From IMG/VR virus record IMGVR_UViG_3300044731_000467, positions 1-21,851 of that record: a DNA stretch of 21,851 nt. One strand, written 5' to 3'. Every line of letters starts with the position of its first letter. Position 1 is the stretch's first letter. This document shows, piece by piece, positions 1-8,634 of the stretch. A model generated the notes under the pieces. That model made no database searches. It saw nothing but the letters and a program-made list of their open reading frames with translations, and was not told the DNA's origin. Origin of the DNA: a virus. The position numbers were made by a program, and so were the translations under genes.

Positions 1-808
1 TATCTATGTTCCCAGACAATACGTAAATCTAGACAGACTGTTCGGCGAAGATCTTGCTACAAATTTTACAAACTCTTACACTATTGAAGCCTACGTAGAC
101 ACCTACAAAGGCTTCAATGGCACTGATATAGTCAATCAGTTTGGCATTGAGGTTAAAGATAAACTAGAAATTACAATGGCAAAGCGACGGTTTGAGGAGG
201 AAGTGACGGCCAACGTTGCTTCTATAACCAGACCGCGCGAAGGCGATTTAATTTACTTTCCCCTGTCGGGAAGTTTATTTGAAATCAATTTCGTAGAGCA
301 CGAAAACCCATTTTATGCATTAGGTAAGCGTTATAGCTATTTCCTAACATGTGAGATGTTCAGTTACAGCATGGAAAAAATGAGCACAGGCAACACCGCC
401 ATAGATCAAATTTATACCAACTCTTCGCGCACATTCTACGACTTTGCTCTTACCAACCTTACTGGCGGCGGTACTTTCTATCCCGGCCAGTATGTTATAC
501 AAAGCGGAGGCAGTGGAGGGATGGGTCAAATCTGGACTTGGGGTGCAAGTGCATCCATTCTTACTGTGGATATTCTTGGCGGAACTTTCAGCACAGCATA
601 TTCAATATATGGAACCGGAGATACCGCCGGTAACTTTGCTGGAACAACAGCTACGATTCTTAGCATTGCAGCCAATGACAACAGATACATGGCGTTTGGT
701 CCGTCCAAGACACTCAAGGGCAACAATGATGACATTGAACAAGAGCGTTTTGCCGACAATGTTGTTCCATTCGATCAGACCGATCCGTTCTCACAAGGAA
801 ACTACTAA
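1..808 (+). CDS. 14: Neck protein gp14, 5'-truncated by the window edge
   Basis: Structural protein of the T4-type head-to-tail neck (collar), which closes the filled head and lets the tail attach. The reading frame is open from base 2 with no stop, so the true start lies left of the window; 268 codons are visible. The visible N-terminus YVPRQYVNLDRLFGEDL corresponds to T4 gp14 YVPREYVSPDLIFGEDL, which begins near T4 residue 59. Further matches are REGDLIYFPLSGSLFEINFVE and a C-terminal PFD motif. An ATG at 176 sits inside this homologous region and is not the real start. A Gly/Ser/Thr-rich stretch in the middle, around bases 460-660, has no obvious T4 counterpart and makes the protein longer than the 256-residue T4 form. 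The stop overlaps the next ATG by one base (TAATG), so it is co-translated with gp15. Identification is by similarity to remembered T4 sequence. Confidence 0.93.
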   Translation, partial: IYVPRQYVNLDRLFGEDLATNFTNSYTIEAYVDTYKGFNGTDIVNQFGIEVKDKLEITMAKRRFEEEVTANVASITRPREGDLIYFPLSGSLFEINFVEHENPFYALGKRYSYFLTCEMFSYSMEKMSTGNTAIDQIYTNSSRTFYDFALTNLTGGGTFYPGQYVIQSGGSGGMGQIWTWGASASILTVDILGGTFSTAYSIYGTGDTAGNFAGTTATILSIAANDNRYMAFGPSKTLKGNNDDIEQERFADNVVPFDQTDPFSQGNY

Positions 809-1458
809 TGTTTACCACATATTATGGAGAATACACAAGAAAAGTAGTAGTTGGTTTTGGAACGTTGTTTAACAACATTTATGTAAACCACCCAGATGAC
901 GGTGTTGGTAAGAAGATTCGCGTTCCTTTGACGTATGCTCCAAAAGAAAAGTTTGTAAGAAGATTGTTAGAAGAGTCATCGATCAGTACCGACACAAAAG
1001 TCGGTATTAGACTGCCGCAATTGAGCTTCGCAATGAGTCAAATGGCAGTGGACCCATCACGGAGAAGAAATAAAGTCAATACTGACATTTATGATGTCTC
1101 TGGTTTCACAGGCAAGAAGATGATTGTAGAGACACCAATTAACTACAGTTTTAATCTTTTTATCTATACAAGACACATAACTGATACATTGCAGATTGCT
1201 GAGCAAATTATTCCATACTTTAATCCAGAATTTATTATTAAGATAAACTTTGGAGCCAATAGAGATGAAACGTCCATTCCACTAGTTATGTTGAACGGCA
1301 TAAATATAAATGAACGCTACGATGGTGACTTCGGCGATAGAAGAATAAACATGTCCAGCATTGGGTTTATCGCCAAAGGTTATATGTTTGGTCCTGCTGG
1401 AACTGAAGAGTCGGTGAACCTTATTGAAGATTTTGATATAGATGTAGAAGCTTTATAA
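808..1458 (+). CDS. 15: Tail sheath stabilizer / tail terminator gp15
   Basis: Caps the completed tail tube and sheath and forms the junction with the neck in T4-type phages. The 216-residue protein is shorter than the 272-residue T4 gp15, mainly at the C-terminus, where T4 has a Pro-rich extension. Matches to T4 run in order: the aromatic N-terminus (MFTTYYGEYTRK against T4 MFGYFYNSSFRR), then GTLFNNIYV, then IRVPLTYAPKEKF (T4 IRVPITYASKEHF), then the IYTRHITDTLQIAEQIIPYF block (T4 IFTRYEDDMFQIVEQILPYF). The ATG overlaps the gp14 stop. The gene is followed after one base by gp16, in the conserved T4 order 14-15-16-17. Confidence 0.95.
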   Translation: MFTTYYGEYTRKVVVGFGTLFNNIYVNHPDDGVGKKIRVPLTYAPKEKFVRRLLEESSISTDTKVGIRLPQLSFAMSQMAVDPSRRRNKVNTDIYDVSGFTGKKMIVETPINYSFNLFIYTRHITDTLQIAEQIIPYFNPEFIIKINFGANRDETSIPLVMLNGININERYDGDFGDRRINMSSIGFIAKGYMFGPAGTEESVNLIEDFDIDVEAL

Positions 1459-1459
1459 A

Positions 1460-1900
1460 ATGGATGTAAATAAAAACCTCGCTACTTTTTTTAATATTGA
1501 AAACAATACAGAAAAAAGTCAAAACATAGAAGCTGTCGGCAACAGCGCAGCTAAAGAAGACTATGACGTTGCAAGAGAAAACTTGAAGCGTCTAATTGCA
1601 ACTGGCTCACTGGGCTTAGAAGGTATCTTAAAGGTAGCTAGCGAGTCTGATAGCCCCAGAGCATACGAAGTATTAGCAACTACTCTGAAAACACTTGCAG
1701 ATATCAATGTCAACTTAATGGATATTTCTGCAAAGCATGCACAAACCACCAAAGTTAGCGTAAACAATCAAACAAATAATTCTATCTTTGTGGGAACAAC
1801 TAAAGATTTACAAGCTCTCTTGAAAAAAGAAAGCAAAATTATAGAAGGTGAAGTTGTCAATGGCAGAGAAAACCGGCTACCGAACAAATACCAATCTTAA
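1460..1900 (+). CDS. 16: Small terminase subunit gp16
   Basis: DNA-recognition subunit of the packaging motor. It forms a ring, selects the concatemer and regulates the large subunit. The protein has 146 residues against 164 in T4. The central helical segment contains SDSPRAYEVLATTLKTL, matching T4 ADSPRHMEVFATLMGQM, followed by a long predicted helix (oligomerisation region). Near the C-terminus NNSIFVGTTKDLQALL matches T4 NATVFMGSPTELMDEI. The ATG follows the gp15 stop by one base. Its last 41 bases overlap the start of gp17, so the two terminase subunits are probably translationally coupled. Confidence 0.92.
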   Translation: MDVNKNLATFFNIENNTEKSQNIEAVGNSAAKEDYDVARENLKRLIATGSLGLEGILKVASESDSPRAYEVLATTLKTLADINVNLMDISAKHAQTTKVSVNNQTNNSIFVGTTKDLQALLKKESKIIEGEVVNGRENRLPNKYQS

Positions 1901-3518
1901 AGCACCGGGTGTAAATCTTGCCTATACGCAAGAACAATTTGCTGATTATGTTAAATGTGCAAAAGATCCTTTGCACTTTGTAGAAAATCATGTAAAAATT
2001 GTCACACTCAATGAGGGTTTGGCTCCCTTTAAACCGTACGATTATCAACAAAATTTTATTCAGGCCATTCACGAAAATAGATTTGTCATTTCTAAGTTTC
2101 CTCGTCAGAGCGGAAAGTCTAGCTGTGTAATTGGATACATTGCACATTACATAACATTTCAACCAGACGTTAAGGTTGGCATCCTTGCAAATAAACAAAA
2201 GACGGCAACAGAACTGTTCAATCGTCTGCAAGTTGCCTATGAAAATTTACCACATTATTTGCAACAAGGCGTAATGGAGTGGAATAAAACCTCGTTGAAA
2301 TTGGAAAATGGATCGTCTGTTATGTGTGCAGCAACGTCATCTTCTGCCATCCGTGGTGGTTCATTTAACTTTCTTTTGCTGGACGAGTTTGCATTCTTGC
2401 CTCAAAATATTGCAGAAGAGTTTTACGCATCGACCTATCCGACTATTTCATCTGGTACATCATCCAAGATTATCATAGTTTCTACTCCCCATGGATTAAA
2501 CCACTATTATAACATTTGGGTCAACGCCAATCGTGAAGCTGGTCATCCATTAAAAAATAAATTTGTTCCAGTTGAGGTAAGCTGGCGAGAAGTTCCCCAA
2601 TATCCAGGTGGTCCTCTAAGAGGCGAAGAGTTTAAAAAAGAAACTATCGCCAACACTAGCGCGGAACAGTTTAACCAAGAATTTGAGTGTTCGTTTATAG
2701 GATCATCTAATACTCTAATTTCTTCTTCAAAATTGAACATTTTGGCTCCAAACGACCCGATTCGGTCGCAGGAGGATGGTCTTAAAATTTTTGAAGAGCC
2801 GCATCCAGATGGAATATATTTCCTGTTGGCTGACGTTTCTAGGGGTCAGGGTGCAGACCATTCTGCGTTTATTGTGGTAGAAGGTAGCCAGTCTCCATAT
2901 AAAATAGTTGCTTCTTACCAAAATAATACCATAAGCCCGTTTGTTTATCCTACTGTAATTAAAAATGCAGGTGAATTGTACAACAATGCATATGCAATGA
3001 TCGAAACCAATGACATTGGTGGTCAAGTTGCCAGCATCCTGTACAATGATTTGGGTTATGAAAATATACTAATGACCCAGACTAAAGGTGTAAAGGGGCA
3101 AGTTTTGTCACAAGGTTTTGCTTCCGGCAGATCTGAAATGGGTATTCGCACTACCATGCAGACTAAAAAAATTGGATGTGCCGTCCTGAAACGTTTAGTA
3201 GAAGAAGACAAAATTTATTTAAACGATGAACGTATTATTCGGGAACTCATGTCATTTGTTTCAAAAGGAAATACGTTTAGGGCAGAGGATAAACAGACCG
3301 ACGATTTGGTAATGTGTTTGGTATTTTTTTCTTGGCTGACTAGGCAAGAATATTTTGCAGATTTAATAGAAACAGCAAAAAATAAATATTCTAAAAACGA
3401 GGGACAGGCAGCTGAGGACGACAACGTTCTTTTTATGGCGGGAAATACTGAAAAAGCATCTGATGATGTAACACCAGATGGGTGGTCTGACGGACAGGTT
3501 GTTTGGTATCCCTCATAA
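1860..3518 (+). CDS. 17: Large terminase subunit gp17 (packaging ATPase and nuclease)
   Basis: Motor that pumps DNA into the prohead and cuts the concatemer. With the ATG at 1860 it has 552 residues (T4: 610). The N-terminal ATPase domain has Walker A PRQSGKSS (81-88), Walker B FLLLDE (171-176) and coupling motif VSTPHG (207-212). The C-terminal RNase H-like nuclease has its expected acidic residues: D325 in LLADVSRGQGADH, E382 in MIETNDIGG, and D481/D482 in KQTDDLVM. All are in T4 order. The frame is open upstream to a GTG at 1848, but I prefer 1860: AGAAGGTG at 1843-1850 is a fitting ribosome site for 1860, and GTG lies within it. The start lies inside gp16. Confidence 0.96.
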   Translation: MAEKTGYRTNTNLKAPGVNLAYTQEQFADYVKCAKDPLHFVENHVKIVTLNEGLAPFKPYDYQQNFIQAIHENRFVISKFPRQSGKSSCVIGYIAHYITFQPDVKVGILANKQKTATELFNRLQVAYENLPHYLQQGVMEWNKTSLKLENGSSVMCAATSSSAIRGGSFNFLLLDEFAFLPQNIAEEFYASTYPTISSGTSSKIIIVSTPHGLNHYYNIWVNANREAGHPLKNKFVPVEVSWREVPQYPGGPLRGEEFKKETIANTSAEQFNQEFECSFIGSSNTLISSSKLNILAPNDPIRSQEDGLKIFEEPHPDGIYFLLADVSRGQGADHSAFIVVEGSQSPYKIVASYQNNTISPFVYPTVIKNAGELYNNAYAMIETNDIGGQVASILYNDLGYENILMTQTKGVKGQVLSQGFASGRSEMGIRTTMQTKKIGCAVLKRLVEEDKIYLNDERIIRELMSFVSKGNTFRAEDKQTDDLVMCLVFFSWLTRQEYFADLIETAKNKYSKNEGQAAEDDNVLFMAGNTEKASDDVTPDGWSDGQVVWYPS

Positions 3519-3525
3519 AAAATCT

Positions 3526-3533
3526 TATAAATA
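3526..3533 (+). promoter_or_regulatory. T4-type late promoter before gene 18 (TATAAATA)
   Basis: Exact match to the T4 late -10 element TATAAATA in the short gap between gene 17 and gene 18. It ends 15 bases before the gene 18 ATG. A ribosome site GAGGAA follows at 3539-3544. Late promoters of this family need only this octamer, which is read by a gp55-type sigma factor. It would give a short leader of roughly ten bases. Confidence 0.75.
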
Positions 3534-3548
3534 CTAGCGAGGAATATT

Positions 3549-5426
3549 ATGGGATTACCAACAGGACCAGGATCACTATCTTCAGTACCAAACAGCCCCT
3601 TTACGGATTTTATTGACACTCAGGCTCGTAATTTTGAGTCAGAAACACCACCAAGTGATGTTACAAAGGCACTAGTGGCTGCTTTATCTGCTGGATACTG
3701 GCAAAGCGCATCAGCAACTCCAGGAAATCAATTCCCAGGATTAACTGCATGTGGTCTTTATGGTCTTTTAAAGATAGTACAGGAGTCAAATCTGCCAGAA
3801 GTTGCAATATATAATTTAACCAGTACTGACTTTTCAAATAGAGATTATGAGTTTGCTCAAGAAACACAGGCATTTATTTTTAAAAATCCACAGGGATTTA
3901 TTGGTTATTTGAATGCCATACACAATAACATAAATGCTATTATTAGAAACTATTTGCCACAAACTCCCGACTCACTGGGTTACGGAAGAACCGACGCAGC
4001 ATATGCGCAAGATAGTCAAGCAACGGCAAATAATACAAATAGAAACAGATTTTTATTTTTAAGAGATATATTTTTACCGGGATCCTATACTGGAAACACT
4101 GGCGGTGTTTTGCCAGAAGATGAGCTCACAGGTGAGGTTGATTTTAAAGGCGGCGGCATAACTGGAGCATTTGTTGTCTATGACAATACAAACAGTCAAT
4201 ATACTCTAAGTCGAACTGGAATTGAATTTTATACAGTTTTAAATTATCTTTCTTATGGCGGTATAGCATGCGTTGGTGGTGATTATGCTGTGTTGGATAA
4301 TAATATGACTACTCCGCTCCAACCAGGTGCAGATGTCATTATGACGTTGGACATGGCTTCATACCTTGATGCTCAAGGAATTACTACTGGAAATAATAGA
4401 GCTGTGTATGGAGCTCTTCCATACTCATATGCAAGCGGAAACACATATAACTTCTGCCATGGATCAAGTGCAGATTTCTTAAACAACAGCTATGCAAACG
4501 TTGTTAGACGTAATAATATATTCAACGCTTTGTTGGATACCGGAAATGCTTTCCGTGAAAATTTTGTAATCATTCACTCAGGCCTCTCCGGTTCCGATTT
4601 TAGTTTAGCACAGAACAGTACAACTGGAACTTACAGCGATGTAAATCGCTATCCAGGTTTGGATGGAAGGTCTTCACTATATCAAAATATTGAAAACGTT
4701 GCAGGTCTAACTGCTTATGTTCTAAATGGAGCAGCACTTAACAAGACCTTCTGTATTATGGGTCTAAAAACTAAGACAATTGCTACAAATAATTTTGGTC
4801 AAAATGGTACACTGCAAATCACCATTCCACTGATCAGTGACGTAGCAGGTGCAATGCACAGAGCAAAGGTTGCTGGAAACGTCTACATCGCCGCCACCGG
4901 ATCAAATTTGGCATCGGTTCTCAATGTAGATACTATTACTCCAGCGGCTCCTAGTTCTTCTTGGCAGTATAGCGATACATTGAAGCGCAAGCGCATCAAC
5001 TATTACCAATCGGGAGTTGGAAGTGGCTATTATCTGGCTTCAGATTACGTAGGCGTCACTGGCGGATATACTGCAAACAACAGAGTCGGTGTTCCAAGTT
5101 TGATTCAACAAGTAAAAACCATTGCAGAAGATGCTATTGCACAGTACGTAGATGCCGCAATAAGCAACACTGCAACATGGGCAGCTGCACGTACCAGCGT
5201 AATAAATGCACTCAGTAATGCTGGTTCTAATCTATTGAATGCTCTTGATACTACTGGTACCAGATCTTTTGATTCACCCGGAATTGTAGTTTGCGATTCA
5301 ACAAATAACACTACTACCAGTGGAACTTTGCGAGTTGACATTAAAATTTATCCAAAGCAAACCTTTACGTCAAATCCCGGAACTGCAGTCAATGGCTTCC
5401 TCGTAACTGTCACAGCACAGGAGTAA
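3549..5426 (+). CDS. 18: Contractile tail sheath protein gp18 (divergent)
   Basis: Subunit of the contractile sheath that drives the tube through the cell envelope. It has 625 residues, against 659 in T4. The call rests on position directly between gene 17 and gene 19, on size, and on the C-terminal core: VVCDSTNNT followed by an IKIYP strand and a final FLVTVTA strand (from about residue 579 to the end), matching T4 VVCDTTNNT then FYIQP then LNFVATAT. The N-terminal two thirds are unlike the usual sheath. The common SPG(I/V)-type N-terminal strand is missing and the first 40 residues are Pro/Ser-rich. The start has a good ribosome site (GAGGAA) and its own late promoter. The stop is followed after 3 bases by gene 19. 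Function is likely; details of the N-terminal domains are unknown. Confidence 0.85.
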   Translation: MGLPTGPGSLSSVPNSPFTDFIDTQARNFESETPPSDVTKALVAALSAGYWQSASATPGNQFPGLTACGLYGLLKIVQESNLPEVAIYNLTSTDFSNRDYEFAQETQAFIFKNPQGFIGYLNAIHNNINAIIRNYLPQTPDSLGYGRTDAAYAQDSQATANNTNRNRFLFLRDIFLPGSYTGNTGGVLPEDELTGEVDFKGGGITGAFVVYDNTNSQYTLSRTGIEFYTVLNYLSYGGIACVGGDYAVLDNNMTTPLQPGADVIMTLDMASYLDAQGITTGNNRAVYGALPYSYASGNTYNFCHGSSADFLNNSYANVVRRNNIFNALLDTGNAFRENFVIIHSGLSGSDFSLAQNSTTGTYSDVNRYPGLDGRSSLYQNIENVAGLTAYVLNGAALNKTFCIMGLKTKTIATNNFGQNGTLQITIPLISDVAGAMHRAKVAGNVYIAATGSNLASVLNVDTITPAAPSSSWQYSDTLKRKRINYYQSGVGSGYYLASDYVGVTGGYTANNRVGVPSLIQQVKTIAEDAIAQYVDAAISNTATWAAARTSVINALSNAGSNLLNALDTTGTRSFDSPGIVVCDSTNNTTTSGTLRVDIKIYPKQTFTSNPGTAVNGFLVTVTAQE

Positions 5427-5429
5427 TGA

Positions 5430-6005
5430 ATGAGTCAAACCATTTCAGACTTTAAAAATGGGTTTAACGGCGGCACTAGAGCCAATCGGTTTTCAATTAA
5501 ATTCAATTGGCCAGCTGCTGTTCAAGCAGGTGATGTAAATTTGACATATCACGCAGTTGCTGCAAAGCTTCCCGAAGGAGAACTTGGAAGCATTTCTATT
5601 CCTTATAGAGGTCGCGTGGCACACTTTGCAGGCGACAGAGATTACAAGCCGTGGACTGTTACTATAATAGATGATACTGGAAACAACGAGTCTTGGTCAC
5701 TGTTTCACAAGTGGTCAAATCTTTTAAATAGCCATGCAACTAATAAATCATTAGATCCAACATTTGCTGCAAATGGTAGCAACCTATTACTAAAAACAAT
5801 TGAGGTAAATCAACTATCTCATTCTTTAGGAAATAGTACTACTAATACAGCAGGACACGGTGTTCTTAGAAAAATTACTTTAAATCATGCTTGGCCGTCT
5901 GAAGTAGGTCAAATTGGATTTGATATGGGCGAAGGTGGAAGTTTAGTATCATTTACCGTAACTTTTAGCTACGATTACTACGACCTAACAACTATACAAA
6001 CTTAA
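5430..6005 (+). CDS. 19: Tail tube protein gp19, first copy
   Basis: Stacks as hexameric rings to form the inner tail tube. It has 191 residues against 163 in T4. Recognisable T4 blocks: VAAKLPEGELGSI (T4 ATALPAG), AGDRDYKPWTVTI at 67-79 (T4 AGDRTFDDWTVTV), FHKWSN at 92-97 (T4 FVDWQS), HAWPSEVGQIGFD at 153-165 (T4 GLWPTNVGELQLD) and the final strand SFTVTFSYDYY at 174-184 (T4 TFEVTLALDYW). It lies 3 bases after gene 18 and 13 bases before a second gp19-like gene with the same N-terminal motif SDFK-x2-FNGGTR-x-NRF. Of the two copies this is closer to T4 gp19 and is the likelier main tube subunit. Confidence 0.93.
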   Translation: MSQTISDFKNGFNGGTRANRFSIKFNWPAAVQAGDVNLTYHAVAAKLPEGELGSISIPYRGRVAHFAGDRDYKPWTVTIIDDTGNNESWSLFHKWSNLLNSHATNKSLDPTFAANGSNLLLKTIEVNQLSHSLGNSTTNTAGHGVLRKITLNHAWPSEVGQIGFDMGEGGSLVSFTVTFSYDYYDLTTIQT

Positions 6006-6018
6006 GAAATAATTTAAT

Positions 6019-6621
6019 ATGGATTTATCAGACTTCAAGGATCAATTTAATGGTGGTACCAGACCAAATAGATTTTTGGTAACAGGTGCAGTTGGTGAGT
6101 ATGGTGGTGCTGCAACTCCACATACTTTCCACGTTCGTTCAACATTTCTGCCACCTGTAACAAACATTACGTTAACTTTAAATGCTTACGGTAGAAAAGT
6201 AAATATTCCAGGAGATAGAGAATATTCTCCATGGCAAATGACCATATATGATGATATCAAAAATGGATCAACAACTGAAGCCAATCCTACACATTTATGG
6301 GATTTATTTACCAAATGGCAAAATGAAATTAATAGCCACAACTCCAATCAACCAGATAGCGGTGGAGCTCCCGGTCCTGCTCCATTTTTGCAATATAAAC
6401 AAAATTGGACAATTCAGCATTTAAATTTAAATGGTAATTCGACTCCACTAAAAACATTTGAACTGAGAGGGTGTTGGCCCAAAACCGTCAGCGATATCGA
6501 TCTAAACATGACTCGTCGTAATTTTATGAATACTTTTTCAGTAATTATGCTTTACGATGAAATAAGAATTAATGATACGACTTTAGATACGACCGCTACC
6601 GGTCAAGACTTGCTGTCTTAA
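6019..6621 (+). CDS. Second gp19-like tail tube protein
   Basis: Tandem paralogue of the preceding tube protein, 200 residues. It shares the N-terminal SDFKDQFNGGTRPNRF motif, PGDREYSPWQMTIYDD (64-79), the LWDLFTKWQNEINSH helix (93-107) and CWPKTVSDIDL (152-162). It differs by a Gly/Pro-rich insertion at about 113-121, replacement of the YDYYDL end by LYDEIRI, and a 15-residue Thr/Asp-rich tail. The start ATG follows the first copy by 13 bases without a strong ribosome site. It could be a minor tube ring at one end of the tail, a tube subunit used in alternation, or an adaptor of the tube-terminator type. Family membership is clear; the separate role is inference. Confidence 0.85.
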   Translation: MDLSDFKDQFNGGTRPNRFLVTGAVGEYGGAATPHTFHVRSTFLPPVTNITLTLNAYGRKVNIPGDREYSPWQMTIYDDIKNGSTTEANPTHLWDLFTKWQNEINSHNSNQPDSGGAPGPAPFLQYKQNWTIQHLNLNGNSTPLKTFELRGCWPKTVSDIDLNMTRRNFMNTFSVIMLYDEIRINDTTLDTTATGQDLLS

Positions 6622-6627
6622 TTGCAT

Positions 6628-6634
6628 CTAAATA
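6628..6634 (+). promoter_or_regulatory. Late promoter motif before gene 20 (CTAAATA)
   Basis: CTAAATA in the 28-base gap between the second tube gene and the portal gene, ending 15 bases before the ATG. This spacing equals that of the TATAAATA element before gene 18. The same heptamer recurs before genes 22, 23 and uvsW. Confidence 0.65.
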
Positions 6635-6649
6635 TTGTGAAAGATCATC

Positions 6650-8212
6650 ATGAACATCGAAGTATTTGGATTTGAATTTGGTAAAAAACGCTCTGCACAA
6701 GATGCAAGCGCATATGATGTTTTAAGTGGCCCAAAAAGATTAATTGCCAAAGAAGAATTTGATGGAACCGTCGCGGTTGAAGCTGGCGGTGTATTTGGCA
6801 CTTACGTAGATTATTCGGCATCTTTAAAGGACGAAAATGCAAACATCGTCCAGTACCGGAACATGTCACTGTACCCGGAAGTTGATGCCGCAATAGATGA
6901 GATCGTAAACTCCTCCATAGTATGGGGTACAGATCGCAAGCCAGTAAAATTAGACTTGACTGATGTACCACTTTCTGACATGGTAAAACGCAAGATGCAT
7001 CTCAGCTTTGAGCGCATTCTGAAGATGATGGATTTTAATTCAAAGGCATATGAAATCTATCGCCGATGGTATGTTGACAGCAAACTTTTTTACTATGTCA
7101 TCATTGATGAAAAAAATCCAAAAGACGGAATTCAAGAACTAATTCCTCTTGATCCGTTAAAAATTAAAAAGATTCGAAATGTCCAAAAAGAACCAGCTAG
7201 CCTGAGTACTGGCATGGTAGCCCTGATTAAGAATATTGAAGAGTTTTATCTTTATTCGAATACAGATAAAGAATCTTTTTTGACTACTCCAAATCAAGGA
7301 ATTAGAATTGCCAAGGATGCTATTGGATACGTCCACTCGGGCATCATTGACTTGAATAGCAAGCGTGTAATTGGGTATTTACACAAGGCAATCAGACCTA
7401 TCAACATGTTGCGCCAGTTGGAAGACGCACTGATGGTTTACCGCGTTGCTCGCGCACCGGAAAGAAGAGTATTTTACGTAGACGTTGGTCAGCTTCCAAA
7501 GCAAAAAGCAGAGCAATATCTACGTGACATGATGTCTCGTTTCAGAAATAAAATTGTTTACAACCAAGGATCTGGTGAAATTAAAAATGATCTCAACCAT
7601 TTATCGCTTCTTGAAGACTATTGGATTCCTCGCAGAGAAGGCTCCAGAGGCACCGAAATTTCAGTGCTGCCGGGGGGCCAAGCAATGTCCCAGATCGAAG
7701 ACGTTGACTACTTCAAAAAGAAACTGTACTCAGCGCTAAACGTTCCTATCTCCAGACTTGATACCAATTCTGGTTTCAATATGGGTCGTACAACCGAAAT
7801 CTCCAGAGAAGAGATTAAGTTTTACAAATTCATTGAACGGCTTCGTCACCAATTTGGTCAAATTTTCTTGCAACTGTTAAAAGTCGAATTGCTTTTGTCA
7901 GGAACAATGACCGAAGACGATTGGAACAGTATTAAGTATTATGTTAAACTCCAATACAATACTGACAACTACTTCTGGGATATCAAAGAAACAGAAATTC
8001 TTGCTGAACGTCTAAAGATGGTATCTGTAGCTGAAGGATTTGTAGGCAAATACATTTCTCAAAGTTATATTCGTAAAAATATTCTTCGTATGACTGATGA
8101 AGAAATGAAAATAATGGACGGTGAAATTCAAGAAGATGCAATGAAACTTCAGGCCCAACAAGCTGCTGAAGCTGCGCAGGGAGTTCCCCCTGAAGGAGAG
8201 CAGCAGGCATGA
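6650..8212 (+). CDS. 20: Portal vertex protein gp20
   Basis: Dodecameric portal at the unique head vertex. It nucleates prohead assembly, is the DNA channel and docks the terminase. It has 520 residues, very near the 524 of T4. Matches in order: YPEVDAAIDEIVN (T4 NYEVDNAVSEIVS), YRRWYVDSKLFYYVIID (T4 FRRWYVDSRIFFHKIID), IGYLHKAIRPINMLRQLEDA (T4 [20 protein letters not shown]), RAPERRVFYVDVGQLP (T4 RAPDRRVWYVDTGNMP), EDYWIPRREG, the DVDYFKKKLYSALNVPISRL block, and the C-terminal EGFVGKYIS-TDEE region. It is preceded by a late motif with only a weak ribosome site. The stop overlaps the next ATG by 4 bases (ATGA). Confidence 0.97.
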   Translation: MNIEVFGFEFGKKRSAQDASAYDVLSGPKRLIAKEEFDGTVAVEAGGVFGTYVDYSASLKDENANIVQYRNMSLYPEVDAAIDEIVNSSIVWGTDRKPVKLDLTDVPLSDMVKRKMHLSFERILKMMDFNSKAYEIYRRWYVDSKLFYYVIIDEKNPKDGIQELIPLDPLKIKKIRNVQKEPASLSTGMVALIKNIEEFYLYSNTDKESFLTTPNQGIRIAKDAIGYVHSGIIDLNSKRVIGYLHKAIRPINMLRQLEDALMVYRVARAPERRVFYVDVGQLPKQKAEQYLRDMMSRFRNKIVYNQGSGEIKNDLNHLSLLEDYWIPRREGSRGTEISVLPGGQAMSQIEDVDYFKKKLYSALNVPISRLDTNSGFNMGRTTEISREEIKFYKFIERLRHQFGQIFLQLLKVELLLSGTMTEDDWNSIKYYVKLQYNTDNYFWDIKETEILAERLKMVSVAEGFVGKYISQSYIRKNILRMTDEEMKIMDGEIQEDAMKLQAQQAAEAAQGVPPEGEQQA

Positions 8213-8634
8213 GTAGTGCTCTAAGAGTGCATAGATTGATAGAAAGCCTAATTGAGGGCGACGAAGACTTATTTCAACAGGGCTTAAATCAAGAGCTAAG
8301 CCTAAGAAAAGAAGACTTTTGTAAATTTTTATCTATTAAAATTTTTGAGTCTATGCAAGAAAAAATTGTCGAAAAGGAAATAAATCTGACTGAAGAAGTT
8401 AAAGAGTTTATCTCTTTGTTGGAGCAATTTAAAGACAAAAAGACTCTTAAAATACAATTTAAAAACAAGTCTATTATAAATATTTCGGAAAATGAAATTT
8501 CACCAGTTAAACAGCTTTTTGACAATCTTAACTCAGAAAATCAAAAGCTTTTGGCACGCAATTTGTTTGAAAGTCCACAACACTTTAAACGAGCTACCGA
8601 ATTTGCAAAGAAAGTAAAAGGATTATTTACATGA
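8209..8634 (+). CDS. Small protein in the portal-protease interval, candidate prohead core protein
   Basis: A 141-residue charged, helix-rich protein of unknown exact function. T4 carries its prohead-core genes 67 and 68 in this same 20-21 interval, so a scaffold-core role is the natural guess, but I see no clear sequence match. The C-terminal part (FDNLNSENQKLLARNLFE, then FKRATEFAKKVKGLF) looks like an amphipathic helix pair. No signal peptide, membrane segment or catalytic motif is visible. It starts on the gp20 stop (ATGA) and ends on the next start (ATGA), so it is translated in a coupled chain with the portal and the following acidic protein. Confidence 0.75.
   Translation: MSSALRVHRLIESLIEGDEDLFQQGLNQELSLRKEDFCKFLSIKIFESMQEKIVEKEINLTEEVKEFISLLEQFKDKKTLKIQFKNKSIINISENEISPVKQLFDNLNSENQKLLARNLFESPQHFKRATEFAKKVKGLFT

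Noticed and set aside
176-808. A gene beginning at the ATG at 176
   Set aside because: The reading frame is open to the left edge and the upstream codons match T4 gp14, so this ATG is internal.
444-872. 142-codon frame overlapping genes 14 and 15
   Set aside because: Out-of-frame shadow of two well-identified genes, with no ribosome site or recognisable motif.
1299-1306. CATAAATA inside gene 15
   Set aside because: It lies within coding sequence and far from the gene 16 start; expected by chance at this base composition.
1848-1859. GTG start for the large terminase
   Set aside because: The GTG is part of the AGAAGGTG ribosome site for the ATG at 1860, which is the better start.
1857-2231. 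124-codon open frame antisense to the large terminase
   Set aside because: It lies wholly opposite a clearly conserved gene and has no family resemblance.
8475-8482. Perfect TATAAATA late octamer inside the 141-residue gene
   Set aside because: It is inside a coding region about 150 bases from the next start, in AT-rich DNA; it may be chance, although it could serve the protease gene.
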